Part shown: positions 31,596-40,176 of the stretch, in pieces
How the letters are laid out: each line of letters opens with the position of its first letter
Numbering within the stretch: the first letter of the stretch is position 1
From: Geomonas propionica
GTDB lineage: Bacteria > Desulfobacterota > Desulfuromonadia > Geobacterales > Geobacteraceae
DNA length: 64,000 bases
Direction of reading: 5' to 3'
Assembly: GCF_016458235.1 (NCBI RefSeq)
Contig: NZ_JAEMHK010000001.1
Location: forward strand, 124,001-188,000
Translations under genes and position numbers: made by a program
Notes under the pieces: generated by a model
Told to the model about the DNA's origin: nothing
The model's database searches: none
Seen by the model: the letters and a program-made list of their open reading frames with translations, nothing else

Positions 31596-32056
31596 CGCCG
31601 TGTTTTTCTAATGTAAGGGTCGATTTAAAAAAAATAAGGTCCACTTTATGTTAAATGAGGTCTGCTTTTTCTAATATGCGACCTTGTTTAAAATATGTGA
31701 GACCTGATTTTTTAATAATGCGACGAAACAAACCCGACCCCTCCTCGTTGTTCTGACCAGGAAGGTGTTTTTCCAGCCGAAGTCGCCTTGACTATCGTAA
31801 TTGCACCCTAGCTTTTTACGAATCCCCCCCCTTTTTATTCCCGAACTGGCTCGTTTCGCTAATGAAAAACCTGATTTAACTTAAACATGACCATGTTTTT
31901 CTTATTCATGGTCTTGTTTATTTTAAACACGACCCCATTTATTTTAACTACGACCATGTTTCAATTAATCACGGTCTCATTTCGCTTGGACGTGAGGCGC
32001 CTTTGTTTATCAAGGACCTGCTGACGCTTATCTACGACCACCTTCCATTTACTGCG
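31596..32056. repeat. Degenerate tandem array with exact 21-base period
   Basis: Block A has units starting at 31617, 31638, 31659, 31680, 31701 and 31722; block B at 31868, 31889, 31910, 31931, 31952, 31973, 31994, 32015 and 32036, with weaker units extending back to about 31805. Most units begin with G(A/G)(C/T)C, followed by a T-rich then A-rich stretch (TTT, then TTAA). The two blocks are offset by one base from perfect phase. Units are diverged (roughly half the positions) but the period is kept, which suggests selection on spacing or an old expansion. It ends inside the cmoB downstream region. No gene is visible except the last bases of cmoB at 32095. Function unknown. Confidence 0.75.
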
Positions 32057-32094
32057 CGGTGCAAATTAGTTACCGCACCTTGCACATCAAAACT

Positions 32095-33063
32095 TTACGG
32101 CCTCTTCGCCGTAAAAATCGCCCGCAGCGGAGCCGGGTGTCCCTCAATGGTTTTCTCCGCATCCTCTGGATCAAGAAAATCCGCCAGCGACTCGAACTGC
32201 ATCCACGGCGTCGAGCGCTGCTCATCGCGGCTCGTGCGGTTGGTGTCGACGCAAGCGATCTGCGTGAAGCCGCAACGCTGCAGCCACAACGTCATAGCAC
32301 TGATGGACGGGAGGAACCAGACATTGCGCATCTTCGCGTAACGTCCCGGCGGCATGAACACGGTATCCCGGTCCCCTTCCACGATCAGCGTTTCCAACAC
32401 CAATTCACCACCCGGGCGTAGGCACCCCTTGAGCTCGTAAAGATGGTCGAGGGGGGAGCGGCGGTGGTAAAGGACCCCCATGGAAAAGACCGTGTCGAAA
32501 CAGGCGAGATCGGGGGGGACATCCTCGATACCGATAGGGATGACGTGGTGCTGCGGATCGCGCAGGTAGCGCTGCATCACCTGGAACTGCTGCACCGAAA
32601 GCAGGAACGGCTCGATGCCGAGCACGAGCTCCGCGCCGGCGCCGCGCATGCGCCAGCCGTGATAGCCGTTGCCGCAGCCGACGTCGAGCACCTTACGTCC
32701 CTCCAGGGACTCGATGTGCGGTGCAACGCGGTCCCACTTCCAATCGGAGCGCCACTCGGTGTCGATGTCGATCCCGAAGAAATGGTAAGGGCCTTTCCTC
32801 CAGGGATGAAAAGCCTGCAATGTGGCGGTGACCTCTTGGGGGTCAATCGCGCCGAGGTCGGCGCCGCAGCCGATGGTGACATTGTCTTTAAGCTCGATCC
32901 GGGAGGGCGTTGTCTCCGGCAGCGACTGCAGGGCGTTCTGCCACCCTGCCAGCTTGCCATGGCTTTCCAGTAGCAGTCTCTCCGGCAGGGTCGCTCGCAA
33001 CTGCTCCGCCCAACGCTCCTGCCCCATGGCGGCGAGTTGTGAATACAAGGAGTCGTAGTTCAT
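32095..33063 (-). CDS. cmoB: tRNA U34 carboxymethyltransferase
   Basis: The 322-residue protein matches Cmo[35 protein letters not shown], the SAM-binding motif [15 protein letters not shown], and [16 protein letters not shown]. CmoB transfers a carboxymethyl group from carboxy-SAM to tRNA 5-hydroxyuridine-34, tuning wobble decoding. The ATG overlaps the stop of cmoA (ATGA), so the two are coupled and act in sequence. Length is typical. Confidence 0.93.
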   Translation of the reverse strand: MNYDSLYSQLAAMGQERWAEQLRATLPERLLLESHGKLAGWQNALQSLPETTPSRIELKDNVTIGCGADLGAIDPQEVTATLQAFHPWRKGPYHFFGIDIDTEWRSDWKWDRVAPHIESLEGRKVLDVGCGNGYHGWRMRGAGAELVLGIEPFLLSVQQFQVMQRYLRDPQHHVIPIGIEDVPPDLACFDTVFSMGVLYHRRSPLDHLYELKGCLRPGGELVLETLIVEGDRDTVFMPPGRYAKMRNVWFLPSISAMTLWLQRCGFTQIACVDTNRTSRDEQRSTPWMQFESLADFLDPEDAEKTIEGHPAPLRAIFTAKRP

Positions 33064-33794
33064 TTGGTAGCGACCAGCGAGGCGAAGTTGAAGCACTGGA
33101 ACCAGAGCTCGGAGGAGGAAAAGCCCGCGGACCGCAGCCGCTCATGGTGACAGTCGAGCGTTTCCGGGATCATCACGTTCTCCAGCGCGGACCGCTTCTG
33201 GCTGATCTCGAGATCGCTGTAGCCGTTGGCCCGTTTGAAGTCATGATGCAGTTCCACATGGAACTGCTGCCGTTGCGGCTCGCTGAAGGCGATCTTTTCA
33301 GAGAGGATAAGGATGCCGCCGGGGTTGAGTCCCGCGTAGATCCGCTGAATCAGCGCCAGGCGCTGCGCCGGGGGGATGAACTGCAGGGTGAAGTTGAGGA
33401 CGACGACAGACGCATTCTCTATGGTGACATCCTGGAGATCGGCGCAAGTCATGGTCACCGGGACGGCCGAAGCGGTATCGCGGGCGAGGAGCTCCCGGCC
33501 GCGCTCGATCATGGCGGGGGAGTTGTCGACGGCGATGATGTCGCAGTCCGGCTGGTTGATGCGCTGACGCATGGAGAGGGTGGCCGCCCCGAGGGAGCAG
33601 CCGAGATCATAGCAGTGGCTTCCGGGCTGGGCGTATTTGCCGGCCAGGATGCCGATGTTGGAGATGATCATGCCGTAGCCCGGCACGGAGCGTTGGATCA
33701 TGTCGGGAAAGACGGCGACGACGCGCTCGTCAAACTTGAAATCGATCATTTCCTGCAGCGGCGCCGCGTAGATAGCATCCTTCGTCTTTGTCAC
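33060..33794 (-). CDS. cmoA: carboxy-SAM synthase
   Basis: The 244-residue protein matches Cmo[36 protein letters not shown] for SAM binding, [14 protein letters not shown], and the C-terminal [17 protein letters not shown]. It makes carboxy-S-adenosylmethionine from SAM and prephenate, the cofactor for CmoB. The start is a GTG at 33792-33794. It is the first gene of the cmoAB operon. No stem is obvious upstream. Confidence 0.93.
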   Translation of the reverse strand: MTKTKDAIYAAPLQEMIDFKFDERVVAVFPDMIQRSVPGYGMIISNIGILAGKYAQPGSHCYDLGCSLGAATLSMRQRINQPDCDIIAVDNSPAMIERGRELLARDTASAVPVTMTCADLQDVTIENASVVVLNFTLQFIPPAQRLALIQRIYAGLNPGGILILSEKIAFSEPQRQQFHVELHHDFKRANGYSDLEISQKRSALENVMIPETLDCHHERLRSAGFSSSELWFQCFNFASLVATK

Positions 33795-33913
33795 TGTCTT
33801 TTCGTCCTTCTTACTCAGTTATCCGTAAAAAAGTCGAAGATAGCGGGTTTGGCGCGGAACATCAACACCTTGTTAGATGTGCAGCCCAGAAAGGAGGGAA
33901 AGACGGAAGTCTC

Positions 33914-33942
33914 TTGACACGTATAAACAATTTGTTTACATT
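33914..33942 (+). promoter_or_regulatory. higBA promoter with palindromic operator
   Basis: TTGACA (33914-33919) and TACATT (33937-33942) are 17 bases apart. A perfect 15-base palindrome TAAACAATTTGTTTA (33924-33938) fills the spacer and overlaps the -10 box, as expected for an antitoxin binding site. The -10 box lies only five bases before the ATG of higB, so the message may be leaderless. Confidence 0.7.
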
Positions 33943-33947
33943 TTTGC

Positions 33948-34229
33948 ATGATTGTATCTTTTGCGGACAAGGAAACCGAGAAGCTCTTCGCAACGGGGAA
34001 GTCGAAAAAGCTTCCTCCGGAAATAATACCTCGTGCGATCATGCGGTTGACACAGTTGGAGAACGCGCGCGAGGTTACGGACTTGCAGATGCCGCCTTCA
34101 AACCGGCTGGAAGCACTATCGGGCAAGAGGGCTGGACTGTGGAGTATCAGGATCAATAACCAGTGGCGCATTTGCTTTCGGTTTGCAAATGGCGAAGCTA
34201 CAGATGTCGAAATAACGGATTACCACTGA
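33948..34229 (+). CDS. higB: HigB-family toxin (RelE-like RNase)
   Basis: The 93-residue protein matches HigB/RelE toxins: IVSFADKETEKLFATGKS, LENAREVTDLQMPPSNRLEA, GLWSIRINNQWRICFRF and a C-terminal DVEITDYH. These are ribosome-dependent mRNA endonucleases; the conserved R-I/W-R-I-x-F core is present. It precedes its antitoxin gene, the order typical of higBA. Start ATG is at the 5' end of the predicted transcript. Confidence 0.9.
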   Translation: MIVSFADKETEKLFATGKSKKLPPEIIPRAIMRLTQLENAREVTDLQMPPSNRLEALSGKRAGLWSIRINNQWRICFRFANGEATDVEITDYH

Positions 34230-34240
34230 GGGGCAAAGTG

Positions 34241-34543
34241 ATGGAAATACCAAATGCTCTCCCACCGATTCATCCCGGGGTGTTCCTGAAGGAGATTCTG
34301 GATGAACTGAGAATCTCCCAAAATGCTTTTGCTAAAGCAATCGGAATTTCTCCGATGCGGGTCTCCCATGTCATCAAAGGGACACGGCCTGTCACTGCAG
34401 AGTTGGCGCTGCTGTTCGGGAAAGCGTTCAACCAAACCCCCGCGTACTGGATGAATCTCCAAACGAGCTATGACCTCAAAACGGCGGAAAAAGAATTGGC
34501 GTTAAAGGTACGTCAAGTTCAGCCCTTGTCACAGGCCGCATAG
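34241..34543 (+). CDS. higA: HigA-family antitoxin
   Basis: The 100-residue protein matches HigA: PIHPGVFLKEILDELRISQN followed by an XRE helix-turn-helix (FAKAIGISPMRVSHVIKGTR) and AYWMNLQTSYDLKTAEKEL. It neutralises HigB and represses the operon, probably through the palindrome at 33924-33938. It starts 11 bases after higB with GAGGGGCAAAGTG upstream. No sign of inactivation in either gene. Confidence 0.92.
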   Translation: MEIPNALPPIHPGVFLKEILDELRISQNAFAKAIGISPMRVSHVIKGTRPVTAELALLFGKAFNQTPAYWMNLQTSYDLKTAEKELALKVRQVQPLSQAA

Positions 34544-34615
34544 CGGATGCTGTTCTACTTGCTGCTCCTTGCTCGGCCGCGAAAAACGTACCCTGTAGGA
34601 AGGGAATTGGGCTTA

Positions 34616-35398
34616 TCAGTTCAGGAAAGCGACGTCCTTGATGAGGGCGAGCAGTTTCTGCACGTGCGGCGACGGCTCTCCCTTGGTGATCAGCACCACC
34701 GAGGAGGCAACCTCCAGGCTGCCGGGGACCCGCACACCGCGGGAGACCATCACGCTGGGACCGATGCCGACGGCGCCCGGTATCTCCAGCACTTTCGCTC
34801 TCATTTCCTCGACGTTTGCGACTGAGACGAATTTCGGTACGACCTCTTCACCCTCCAGCACTTTTTCAATGAAGGCTTCGTTTTCCCCATCGTCGGCTGG
34901 GGACCACACCACCACGATGCGCCGGTTGGGGCCGCCCACCTTCTTCCAGTTGGTGATCTTGCCGGTGAAGATCCCCTTTAACTGCTTCTTGGTCAGCTTC
35001 TTGATTTTCACGCCCTGGTTGAGAAAGACCACGGTTTCGTTGGTACCGACCGGCACCTCCCGGAACATTTTACGATCCCATACCGTACCGCTTTCCGCGG
35101 CCCGCTCCAAGAAACTGTCCAGACTGATGGTGGAGACGACGGCACCGAGGGAACCACTGGCAAGACTCGCCAGTTCCGTTCCGGGCTGGCTTTGTACCGT
35201 GACCAGGCGCACCGGGTTTTCCTCCTCGAAGGTTTCCTTTACCGGTATGATCACCTCGGTCAAGGCAGCGTCACCCCCGCCGATCGTAACCACCTCCGGG
35301 GCCGCAGGCTGCGTTGCCACGTCCTTTTGCAAACCCGCACAACCCGCAATGACGCAGATAGCGGAAACCATGATGGCGAGTAAAAATGGTTGCTTCAC
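34616..35398 (-). CDS. PstS-like substrate-binding lipoprotein
   Basis: The 260-residue protein has a lipoprotein signal (FLLAIMVSAICVIAGCAG) and a PBP-like phosphate-binding-protein fold: TIGGGDAALTEVI, VSTISLDSF, VVFLNQGVKIKKLTKKQLKG, IFTGKITNWKKVGG and AVGIGPSV. The motif order TKKQLKGIFTGKITNW is typical of PstS-type proteins. The GTG at 35396-35398 is preferred because AGGAGGAATGTT precedes it; an ATG 18 bases upstream would overlap that site. No transporter genes are adjacent, so a sensory or scavenging role is possible. Confidence 0.8.
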   Translation of the reverse strand: MKQPFLLAIMVSAICVIAGCAGLQKDVATQPAAPEVVTIGGGDAALTEVIIPVKETFEEENPVRLVTVQSQPGTELASLASGSLGAVVSTISLDSFLERAAESGTVWDRKMFREVPVGTNETVVFLNQGVKIKKLTKKQLKGIFTGKITNWKKVGGPNRRIVVVWSPADDGENEAFIEKVLEGEEVVPKFVSVANVEEMRAKVLEIPGAVGIGPSVMVSRGVRVPGSLEVASSVVLITKGEPSPHVQKLLALIKDVAFLN

Positions 35399-35729
35399 AA
35401 CATTCCTCCTGCCCATGTTCTTCTGTTACTTCGCCAGTACCGTGTGATTAAACTGGTACCAACAGCGACTTCACCCGTAAACTTCCCGCCCAATATCGTC
35501 TAACTATATTTAATAATCAACAAAGTATTTTTTAAAACCAGTTATCATAATCACTTTTAACTTGCACAATTGGTCTTACAAGCGCAGCAACTTGCAGATA
35601 ATCTTCTGTAAGTCACTTCGTCTGCCCCTGAACCGGAGTTGCCGTCTTCACCCTGTCGCTATTTACATGTGAGGCGTTGTTGGTAACATTAATGAGCCAA
35701 AACGGCCATTACAGTAGAGGAGTTGCATC
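35399..35729. other. A+T-rich intergenic region
   Basis: About 330 bases between the divergent PstS-like and tdh genes. Highly A+T-rich around 35500-35560. No gene and no clear hexamers could be identified; it probably carries divergent promoters. Confidence 0.35.
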
Positions 35730-36773
35730 ATGCAAAAGACCATGCGCGCGCTGGTTAAGAAATACCCGAAGCCGGGGCTATGGCTGGACGAGGTGCCGGT
35801 GCCGGATGTCGGCATCAACGATGTCCTGATCAAGGTGCACAAGACCGCGGTCTGCGGCACCGATCTGCACATCTGGGACTGGAACGCCTGGGCGCAGAAG
35901 ACGATCCCGGTGCCGATGGTGATCGGGCATGAATTCGTGGGGCGGGTGGTGGCGATGGGGAGCAACGTCGCCGACCTCAACATCGGGGACATCGTGTCGG
36001 GCGAGGGGCACATCGTCTGCGGCCGGTGCCGCAACTGCCTGGCGGGAAGACGCCACTTGTGCAAGGACACCAACGGCGTCGGCGTGAACCGCACCGGCGC
36101 CTTCGCGGAGTACATCTGCATCCCGGTGACCAACGTCTGGCACGCGGACCCCTCCATTTCGATGGAGATCCTCAGCATCTTCGACCCCTTCGGCAACGCG
36201 ACCCACACCACCCTCGCCTTTCCGGTCCTGGGCGAGGACGTCTTGATTACGGGAGCGGGGCCGATCGGCATCATGGCCACCGCCATCGCCCGGCACGCCG
36301 GAGCGCGCTACATCGTCACCACGGACATGAACCCGTACCGCCTCGACCTGGCCAAAAAGATGGGGGCGACGGTGGCGCTCAATGTGAAGGAGCGGACCCT
36401 CGCGGACGTGCGCAAGGAACTGGGAATGAGGGAGGGGTTCGACGTGGGTCTCGAGATGTCGGGCAACGGCGACGCCTTCAAGGAGATGCTCGCCAACATG
36501 TGCCACGGAGGCAAGATCGCCATGCTCGGCATCCCGTCGGGGGACTTGGCCATCGACTGGAACCAGGTCATCTTCAACATGCTGACCATAAAGGGGATCT
36601 ACGGCCGCGAGATGTACGAGACCTGGTACCTGATGCAGTCGCTGATCAAGATCGGGCTCGACCTCACCCCGGTGATTACACACCGCATGCACTACACGCA
36701 GTTCGAGGAGGCCTTCGAGGTGATGAGCAGCGGCAACGCCGGCAAGGTCATCCTCAACTGGGTGGAGGAGTAA
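35730..36773 (+). CDS. tdh: L-threonine 3-dehydrogenase
   Basis: The 347-residue protein is a zinc medium-chain dehydrogenase: catalytic zinc ligands C42, H67 and E68 (IGHEFVG), structural zinc cysteines C97, C100, C103 and C111, and the NAD-binding motif [20 protein letters not shown]. Length and motifs match Tdh, which oxidises threonine to 2-amino-3-ketobutyrate. The next gene encodes the partner ligase. The ATG follows GAGGAGTTGCATC. Confidence 0.93.
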   Translation: MQKTMRALVKKYPKPGLWLDEVPVPDVGINDVLIKVHKTAVCGTDLHIWDWNAWAQKTIPVPMVIGHEFVGRVVAMGSNVADLNIGDIVSGEGHIVCGRCRNCLAGRRHLCKDTNGVGVNRTGAFAEYICIPVTNVWHADPSISMEILSIFDPFGNATHTTLAFPVLGEDVLITGAGPIGIMATAIARHAGARYIVTTDMNPYRLDLAKKMGATVALNVKERTLADVRKELGMREGFDVGLEMSGNGDAFKEMLANMCHGGKIAMLGIPSGDLAIDWNQVIFNMLTIKGIYGREMYETWYLMQSLIKIGLDLTPVITHRMHYTQFEEAFEVMSSGNAGKVILNWVEE

Positions 36774-36798
36774 GCACCCAGGAACGAAAAGAGAGAAT

Positions 36799-36825
36799 CG
36801 GGCGAATGATTATTCGCCCCTACAG
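36799..36825. repeat. REP palindrome inside the tdh-kbl operon
   Basis: GGGCGAATGATTATTCGCCC and flanking CTACAGG. It lies between the tdh stop and the kbl ATG, so the REP stem would be part of the tdh-kbl message and could alter its relative expression or stability. Confidence 0.75.
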
Positions 36826-36837
36826 GAGTCAGAACAG

Positions 36838-38028
36838 ATGAGCGACAAATTCGCCTGGATTACTGAAGAGATGACCGCCCTGGAAGGGCAGGGACTGAGG
36901 ACCGGCATCCGCACCATAGGGTCGGCCTGCGGCCCCTGGATGGTGGTGGACGGCAAGAGAGTGCTCAACTTCTGCACCAACAATTACCTGGGCCTCGCCA
37001 ACCACCCGCGCCTCAAGAAGGCGGCGCAGGACGCGGTGGAGCAGTGGGGGGTGGGCCCCGCGGCGGTGCGCAGCATCGCCGGCACGTTGGAATTGCACCG
37101 CCAACTGGAACAGCGCCTGGCAGCATTCAAGGGGGTGGAGGACGCGCTCTACGTTCAGTCGGGGTTCTGCGCCAACCAGGCCGCCATCCCCCCGATGGTC
37201 GGCAAGGGGGACGTCATCTTCACCGACCGGCTGAACCACGCCAGCATCATCGACGGCTGCCGGCTCTCGTCCGCTAAGGTGTTTGTCTACGAACATTGCG
37301 ACCTCGCCGACTGCGAGCGGGTGATCATGGAGAACATCGGCCAGTACCGCCGGGCGCTCCTCATCACCGACGGGGTCTTTTCCATGGACGGGGACGTGGC
37401 TCCCTTGGACAAGCTCTTCGAACTGTGCGAGCGCCACGGCATCATCACCATGGTGGACGACGCCCACGGCGAAGGGGTGCTGGGCCACGGCGGGCGCGGC
37501 ATCGTGGACCATTTTCAACTCAATGGCAAGTTCGACCTGGAGATCGGCACGCTCTCCAAGGCCTTCGGCGTCATGGGCGGAGTGATCGCGGGGAAGAAGG
37601 TGGTCATCGACTGGATCCGCCAGAAGGCGCGCCCCTTCCTCTTCTCCAGCGCCGTCACCGCCGCCGACACCGCCGCATGCCTTGCCGCCGTCGACCTTCT
37701 TGAGGAGAGCACGGCTCTGGTGGAAAAACTCTGGGACAACACGCGCTACTTCAAGGAAGGAATGCGGCAGGCCGGGTTCGACATGGGCGCCAGCGTCACT
37801 CCCATCACCCCGGTCATACTCGGGGAAGCGACCATGGCGCAGGAATTCTCGCGCCGGCTCTTCGCCTCTGAGCCGGGCATCTTCGCCATGCCCATCGGCT
37901 TTCCGACGGTGCCGCAGGGTAAGGCGCGCATCCGCGTCATGATCAGCGCGGCGCATACCCAGGACGACCTGGAAACCGGCCTGAACACCTTCACCCGCAT
38001 CGGCCGCGAGCTAGGTGTGATCGGCTGA
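36838..38028 (+). CDS. kbl: 2-amino-3-ketobutyrate coenzyme A ligase
   Basis: The 396-residue protein is an alpha-oxoamine synthase: NFCTNNYLGLANHP, TDGVFSMDGD at 177-186, VDDAHGEG at 206-213 and PLP lysine K241 in LSKAFGVMGG. It cleaves 2-amino-3-ketobutyrate with CoA to glycine and acetyl-CoA. Tdh and Kbl together degrade threonine. Only a REP palindrome separates it from tdh. No strong ribosome site is seen directly before the ATG apart from AGGAGTC ten bases upstream. Confidence 0.93.
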   Translation: MSDKFAWITEEMTALEGQGLRTGIRTIGSACGPWMVVDGKRVLNFCTNNYLGLANHPRLKKAAQDAVEQWGVGPAAVRSIAGTLELHRQLEQRLAAFKGVEDALYVQSGFCANQAAIPPMVGKGDVIFTDRLNHASIIDGCRLSSAKVFVYEHCDLADCERVIMENIGQYRRALLITDGVFSMDGDVAPLDKLFELCERHGIITMVDDAHGEGVLGHGGRGIVDHFQLNGKFDLEIGTLSKAFGVMGGVIAGKKVVIDWIRQKARPFLFSSAVTAADTAACLAAVDLLEESTALVEKLWDNTRYFKEGMRQAGFDMGASVTPITPVILGEATMAQEFSRRLFASEPGIFAMPIGFPTVPQGKARIRVMISAAHTQDDLETGLNTFTRIGRELGVIG

Positions 38029-38043
38029 TCTAGTTAACTCTCT

Positions 38044-38069
38044 CCCTCCCCCTTTCAATCGGGGGAGGG
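38044..38069 (+). terminator. GC-rich hairpin after kbl
   Basis: CCCTCCCCC / GGGGGAGGG with an eight-base loop, followed by ATTGT. It lies 16 bases after the kbl stop; T content after the stem is weak, so it may be a repeat rather than a strict terminator. Confidence 0.45.
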
Positions 38070-38276
38070 ATTGTCATACCTTCATTCCCAATTCTCTCCT
38101 TACTCAGCAACATCCTCTCATTCAATCCCACTGGTTGTGCTCACACAATCACCTTTTATTTCATCTTTCAAACTTTTTATTAAAGATGTATGATGCGCCG
38201 TCCGATATTGGACCAAAGTAACCTCTGTGCCAATAACAGATGCTTTTGTGAGTATAGAAACCTCTGGAGGTGCTGC

Positions 38277-38723
38277 ATGTTCCACCCCAAACGGTTCTGC
38301 ATCATGGGGACAAAGATTCTTTTTCTGATGTGTCTGATCGTGTTTGGTCACTCGGGTGCCCATGCGGCCAGTTTCACGATCATCGCCAACAAGAGCGTCG
38401 TCGAAAGCGCCCTCACCCGCGCCGAGTTGCAGGGCATCTACCTCGGCGAAAAGGTCAAGTGGGGCAACAGGAAACATATCAAGATATCGGTCCTGGAAGA
38501 CGATCGGACGCTCAAGGAGTTCCTGCAGGTGGTGCTCGGCAAGACGCCTTCCCAGTTCGACCAGCACTGGGTCAGGATGGTGACCACCGGGAAGGCGTCC
38601 ATGCCTCCTGCGTTCCCCGACGCACAGCAGTTGATCGATTACGTCGCCAAGACCCCCAATGCGATCGGGTTCGTGCCCTCGGGGCAGCCGGGCGACGCCG
38701 TTAAAACCATTGCCATCAAGTAG
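38277..38723 (+). CDS. PstS-like secreted protein
   Basis: The 148-residue protein has a signal peptide (about residues 8-30, ending SGAHA) and a short PBP-like domain: SFTIIANKSVVESALTRAEL, GIYLGEKVKWGNRKHIKISV, then FVPSGQPGDAV. Stand-alone domains of this kind are periplasmic and often encoded beside porins. The ATG is chosen for GGAGG six bases upstream. It is twelve bases before the porin gene, so they are likely cotranscribed and may serve phosphate or oxyanion uptake; the substrate is inferred. Confidence 0.75.
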   Translation: MFHPKRFCIMGTKILFLMCLIVFGHSGAHAASFTIIANKSVVESALTRAELQGIYLGEKVKWGNRKHIKISVLEDDRTLKEFLQVVLGKTPSQFDQHWVRMVTTGKASMPPAFPDAQQLIDYVAKTPNAIGFVPSGQPGDAVKTIAIK

Positions 38724-38735
38724 GGGGATTTCGAT

Positions 38736-39959
38736 ATGAAGAAAGCGTTGACTGCGATGATGCTGCTCGCCTTTGCCGGGCCGGCCCACGCCGTGGATCT
38801 GGCCGGCGTCGAGATTCACGGTTTCGCCTCGCAAGGGTACATAAAGACCTCCCCGGACAACAATTTCCCCGTCTCCAACAGCGGTGAGGGCTCCTTCAAC
38901 TTCAACGACTTCGCCGTGAACTTCTCCAAAGAGGTCAACCCCGACCTGCGCGTCGGCCTGCAGCTTCTGGCCATGGACCGCGGCAGCTACGGCAAGGACA
39001 AGATCACCCTGGACTGGGCCTTCGGCGACTACCGCCTCACCGACTGGCTCGGCTTCCGCGCCGGCAAGATCAAGATCCCCCTAGGGTTGTACAACGAATC
39101 GCGCGACAACGACGCCGCGCGCACCTTCATCTTCCTTCCCCAGAACGAGTACTACGACTACGAGCGCGACTCGGTGAACGCCATCACCGGCGCGAGCGTC
39201 TACGGATCGATCCCTGCCGGATCCGCGGGCACGGTCAACTACCAGTTCCAGATCGGGACCACGCCGATCCCGTTGGACGGCGCTTCCGCCAGGAACTACT
39301 CCGCCTACATCTCCACAGTCGATGCGCCTCTGACCACCACCGACGTGAACTCCAGCACCGCGTTCATACACCACCTGGAATGGAGAACGCCGGTCGGTGT
39401 GCGCGCCACCTTCAGCGGTCTGCACACCTCCTTCGACGGCACCGCCACCGGCATTTATACCGATCCGGCCACCTCCGCCACCACCCCGGTCACCGCCAAG
39501 TGGAAGTTCGATTCGTGGCACCGCTACATCCTGGGTGTCGAGTACCTCTGGAACGACCTGACGCTGGCCACCGAGTACCAGCGGGACGACTACACCGTGT
39601 CGGCCGACTACCAGAACCCGGCCCTGGAGAACTTCACCTCCAAGCAGGCTTCCGACGGCTGGTACGTGAGCGCCGCCTACCGCTTCACCGACTGGTTCGA
39701 GTTGGGGGGGTACTACACGGCGATCTACGCGGACCGAAATCACCGCGACGGATCAACCTTTGAGGAGCTGGGCGTGGGGGCTCCCTGGCAGACCTGGCAA
39801 AAGGAAAAGGTCCTGACCCTTCGCTTCGACCCGGTGCGCAACCTGGTGCTCAAGTTGGAGGGGCACCTGATCGACGGGACCTGGAACATGTCGGAATACA
39901 CCGACGCTTCCAAGCGGAACTGGTACCTGGTCGCCACCAAGGCGACGGTGTTCTTCTAG
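38736..39959 (+). CDS. Outer-membrane porin
   Basis: The 407-residue protein has a signal peptide (KKALTAMMLLAFAGPAHAV) and alternating aromatic beta-strands, such as GFASQGYIKTSP, VGLQLLAMDRGSYG and YILGVEYLWNDLTLATEY, and ends in Phe, as outer-membrane beta-barrels do. It resembles phosphate-selective or general porins. It follows the PstS-like gene closely. The substrate is not predictable. Confidence 0.8.
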   Translation: MKKALTAMMLLAFAGPAHAVDLAGVEIHGFASQGYIKTSPDNNFPVSNSGEGSFNFNDFAVNFSKEVNPDLRVGLQLLAMDRGSYGKDKITLDWAFGDYRLTDWLGFRAGKIKIPLGLYNESRDNDAARTFIFLPQNEYYDYERDSVNAITGASVYGSIPAGSAGTVNYQFQIGTTPIPLDGASARNYSAYISTVDAPLTTTDVNSSTAFIHHLEWRTPVGVRATFSGLHTSFDGTATGIYTDPATSATTPVTAKWKFDSWHRYILGVEYLWNDLTLATEYQRDDYTVSADYQNPALENFTSKQASDGWYVSAAYRFTDWFELGGYYTAIYADRNHRDGSTFEELGVGAPWQTWQKEKVLTLRFDPVRNLVLKLEGHLIDGTWNMSEYTDASKRNWYLVATKATVFF

Positions 39960-39967
39960 GCGGGTAG

Positions 39968-40159
39968 TTAGCGGGTGACCTTGAGGCTCCTGGGGTTGCA
40001 GACGACCAACGGGTCATCCGCCTGCACCTTGCATTTGTTGCAGTAGACGATCGGCTTTGCGCCGTGCCGTTCGAACTCTTCCATCCTGCCGTCCTTCTTC
40101 AGCTTGCACATGTGCGTCTTGTGCCGTGCCGGCTGCTCGCACTTCTCGTTTTCTCCCAT
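39968..40159 (-). CDS. Small zinc-ribbon protein, second paralog
   Basis: The 63-residue protein has HMCKLKKDGRMEEFERHG, YCNKCKVQADD and VVCNPRSL, the same layout as the protein at 30538-30717. It is the last gene of the oxidase operon, 17 bases after the heme farnesyltransferase. The four-cysteine ribbon suggests metal binding. The ATG at 40157-40159 follows AGGAGATTATTTG. Function unknown. Confidence 0.7.
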   Translation of the reverse strand: MGENEKCEQPARHKTHMCKLKKDGRMEEFERHGAKPIVYCNKCKVQADDPLVVCNPRSLKVTR

Positions 40160-40176
40160 CAAATAATCTCCTGTAA

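Noticed and set aside
31596-32056. A CRISPR array
   Set aside because: The unit is 21 bases with no conserved repeat alternating with unique spacers, and there are no cas genes.
31878-32341. A rightward heptapeptide-repeat protein in the 21-base array
   Set aside because: Stops interrupt the frame in block A and at 31877, there is no ribosome site, and the frame runs antisense into cmoB.
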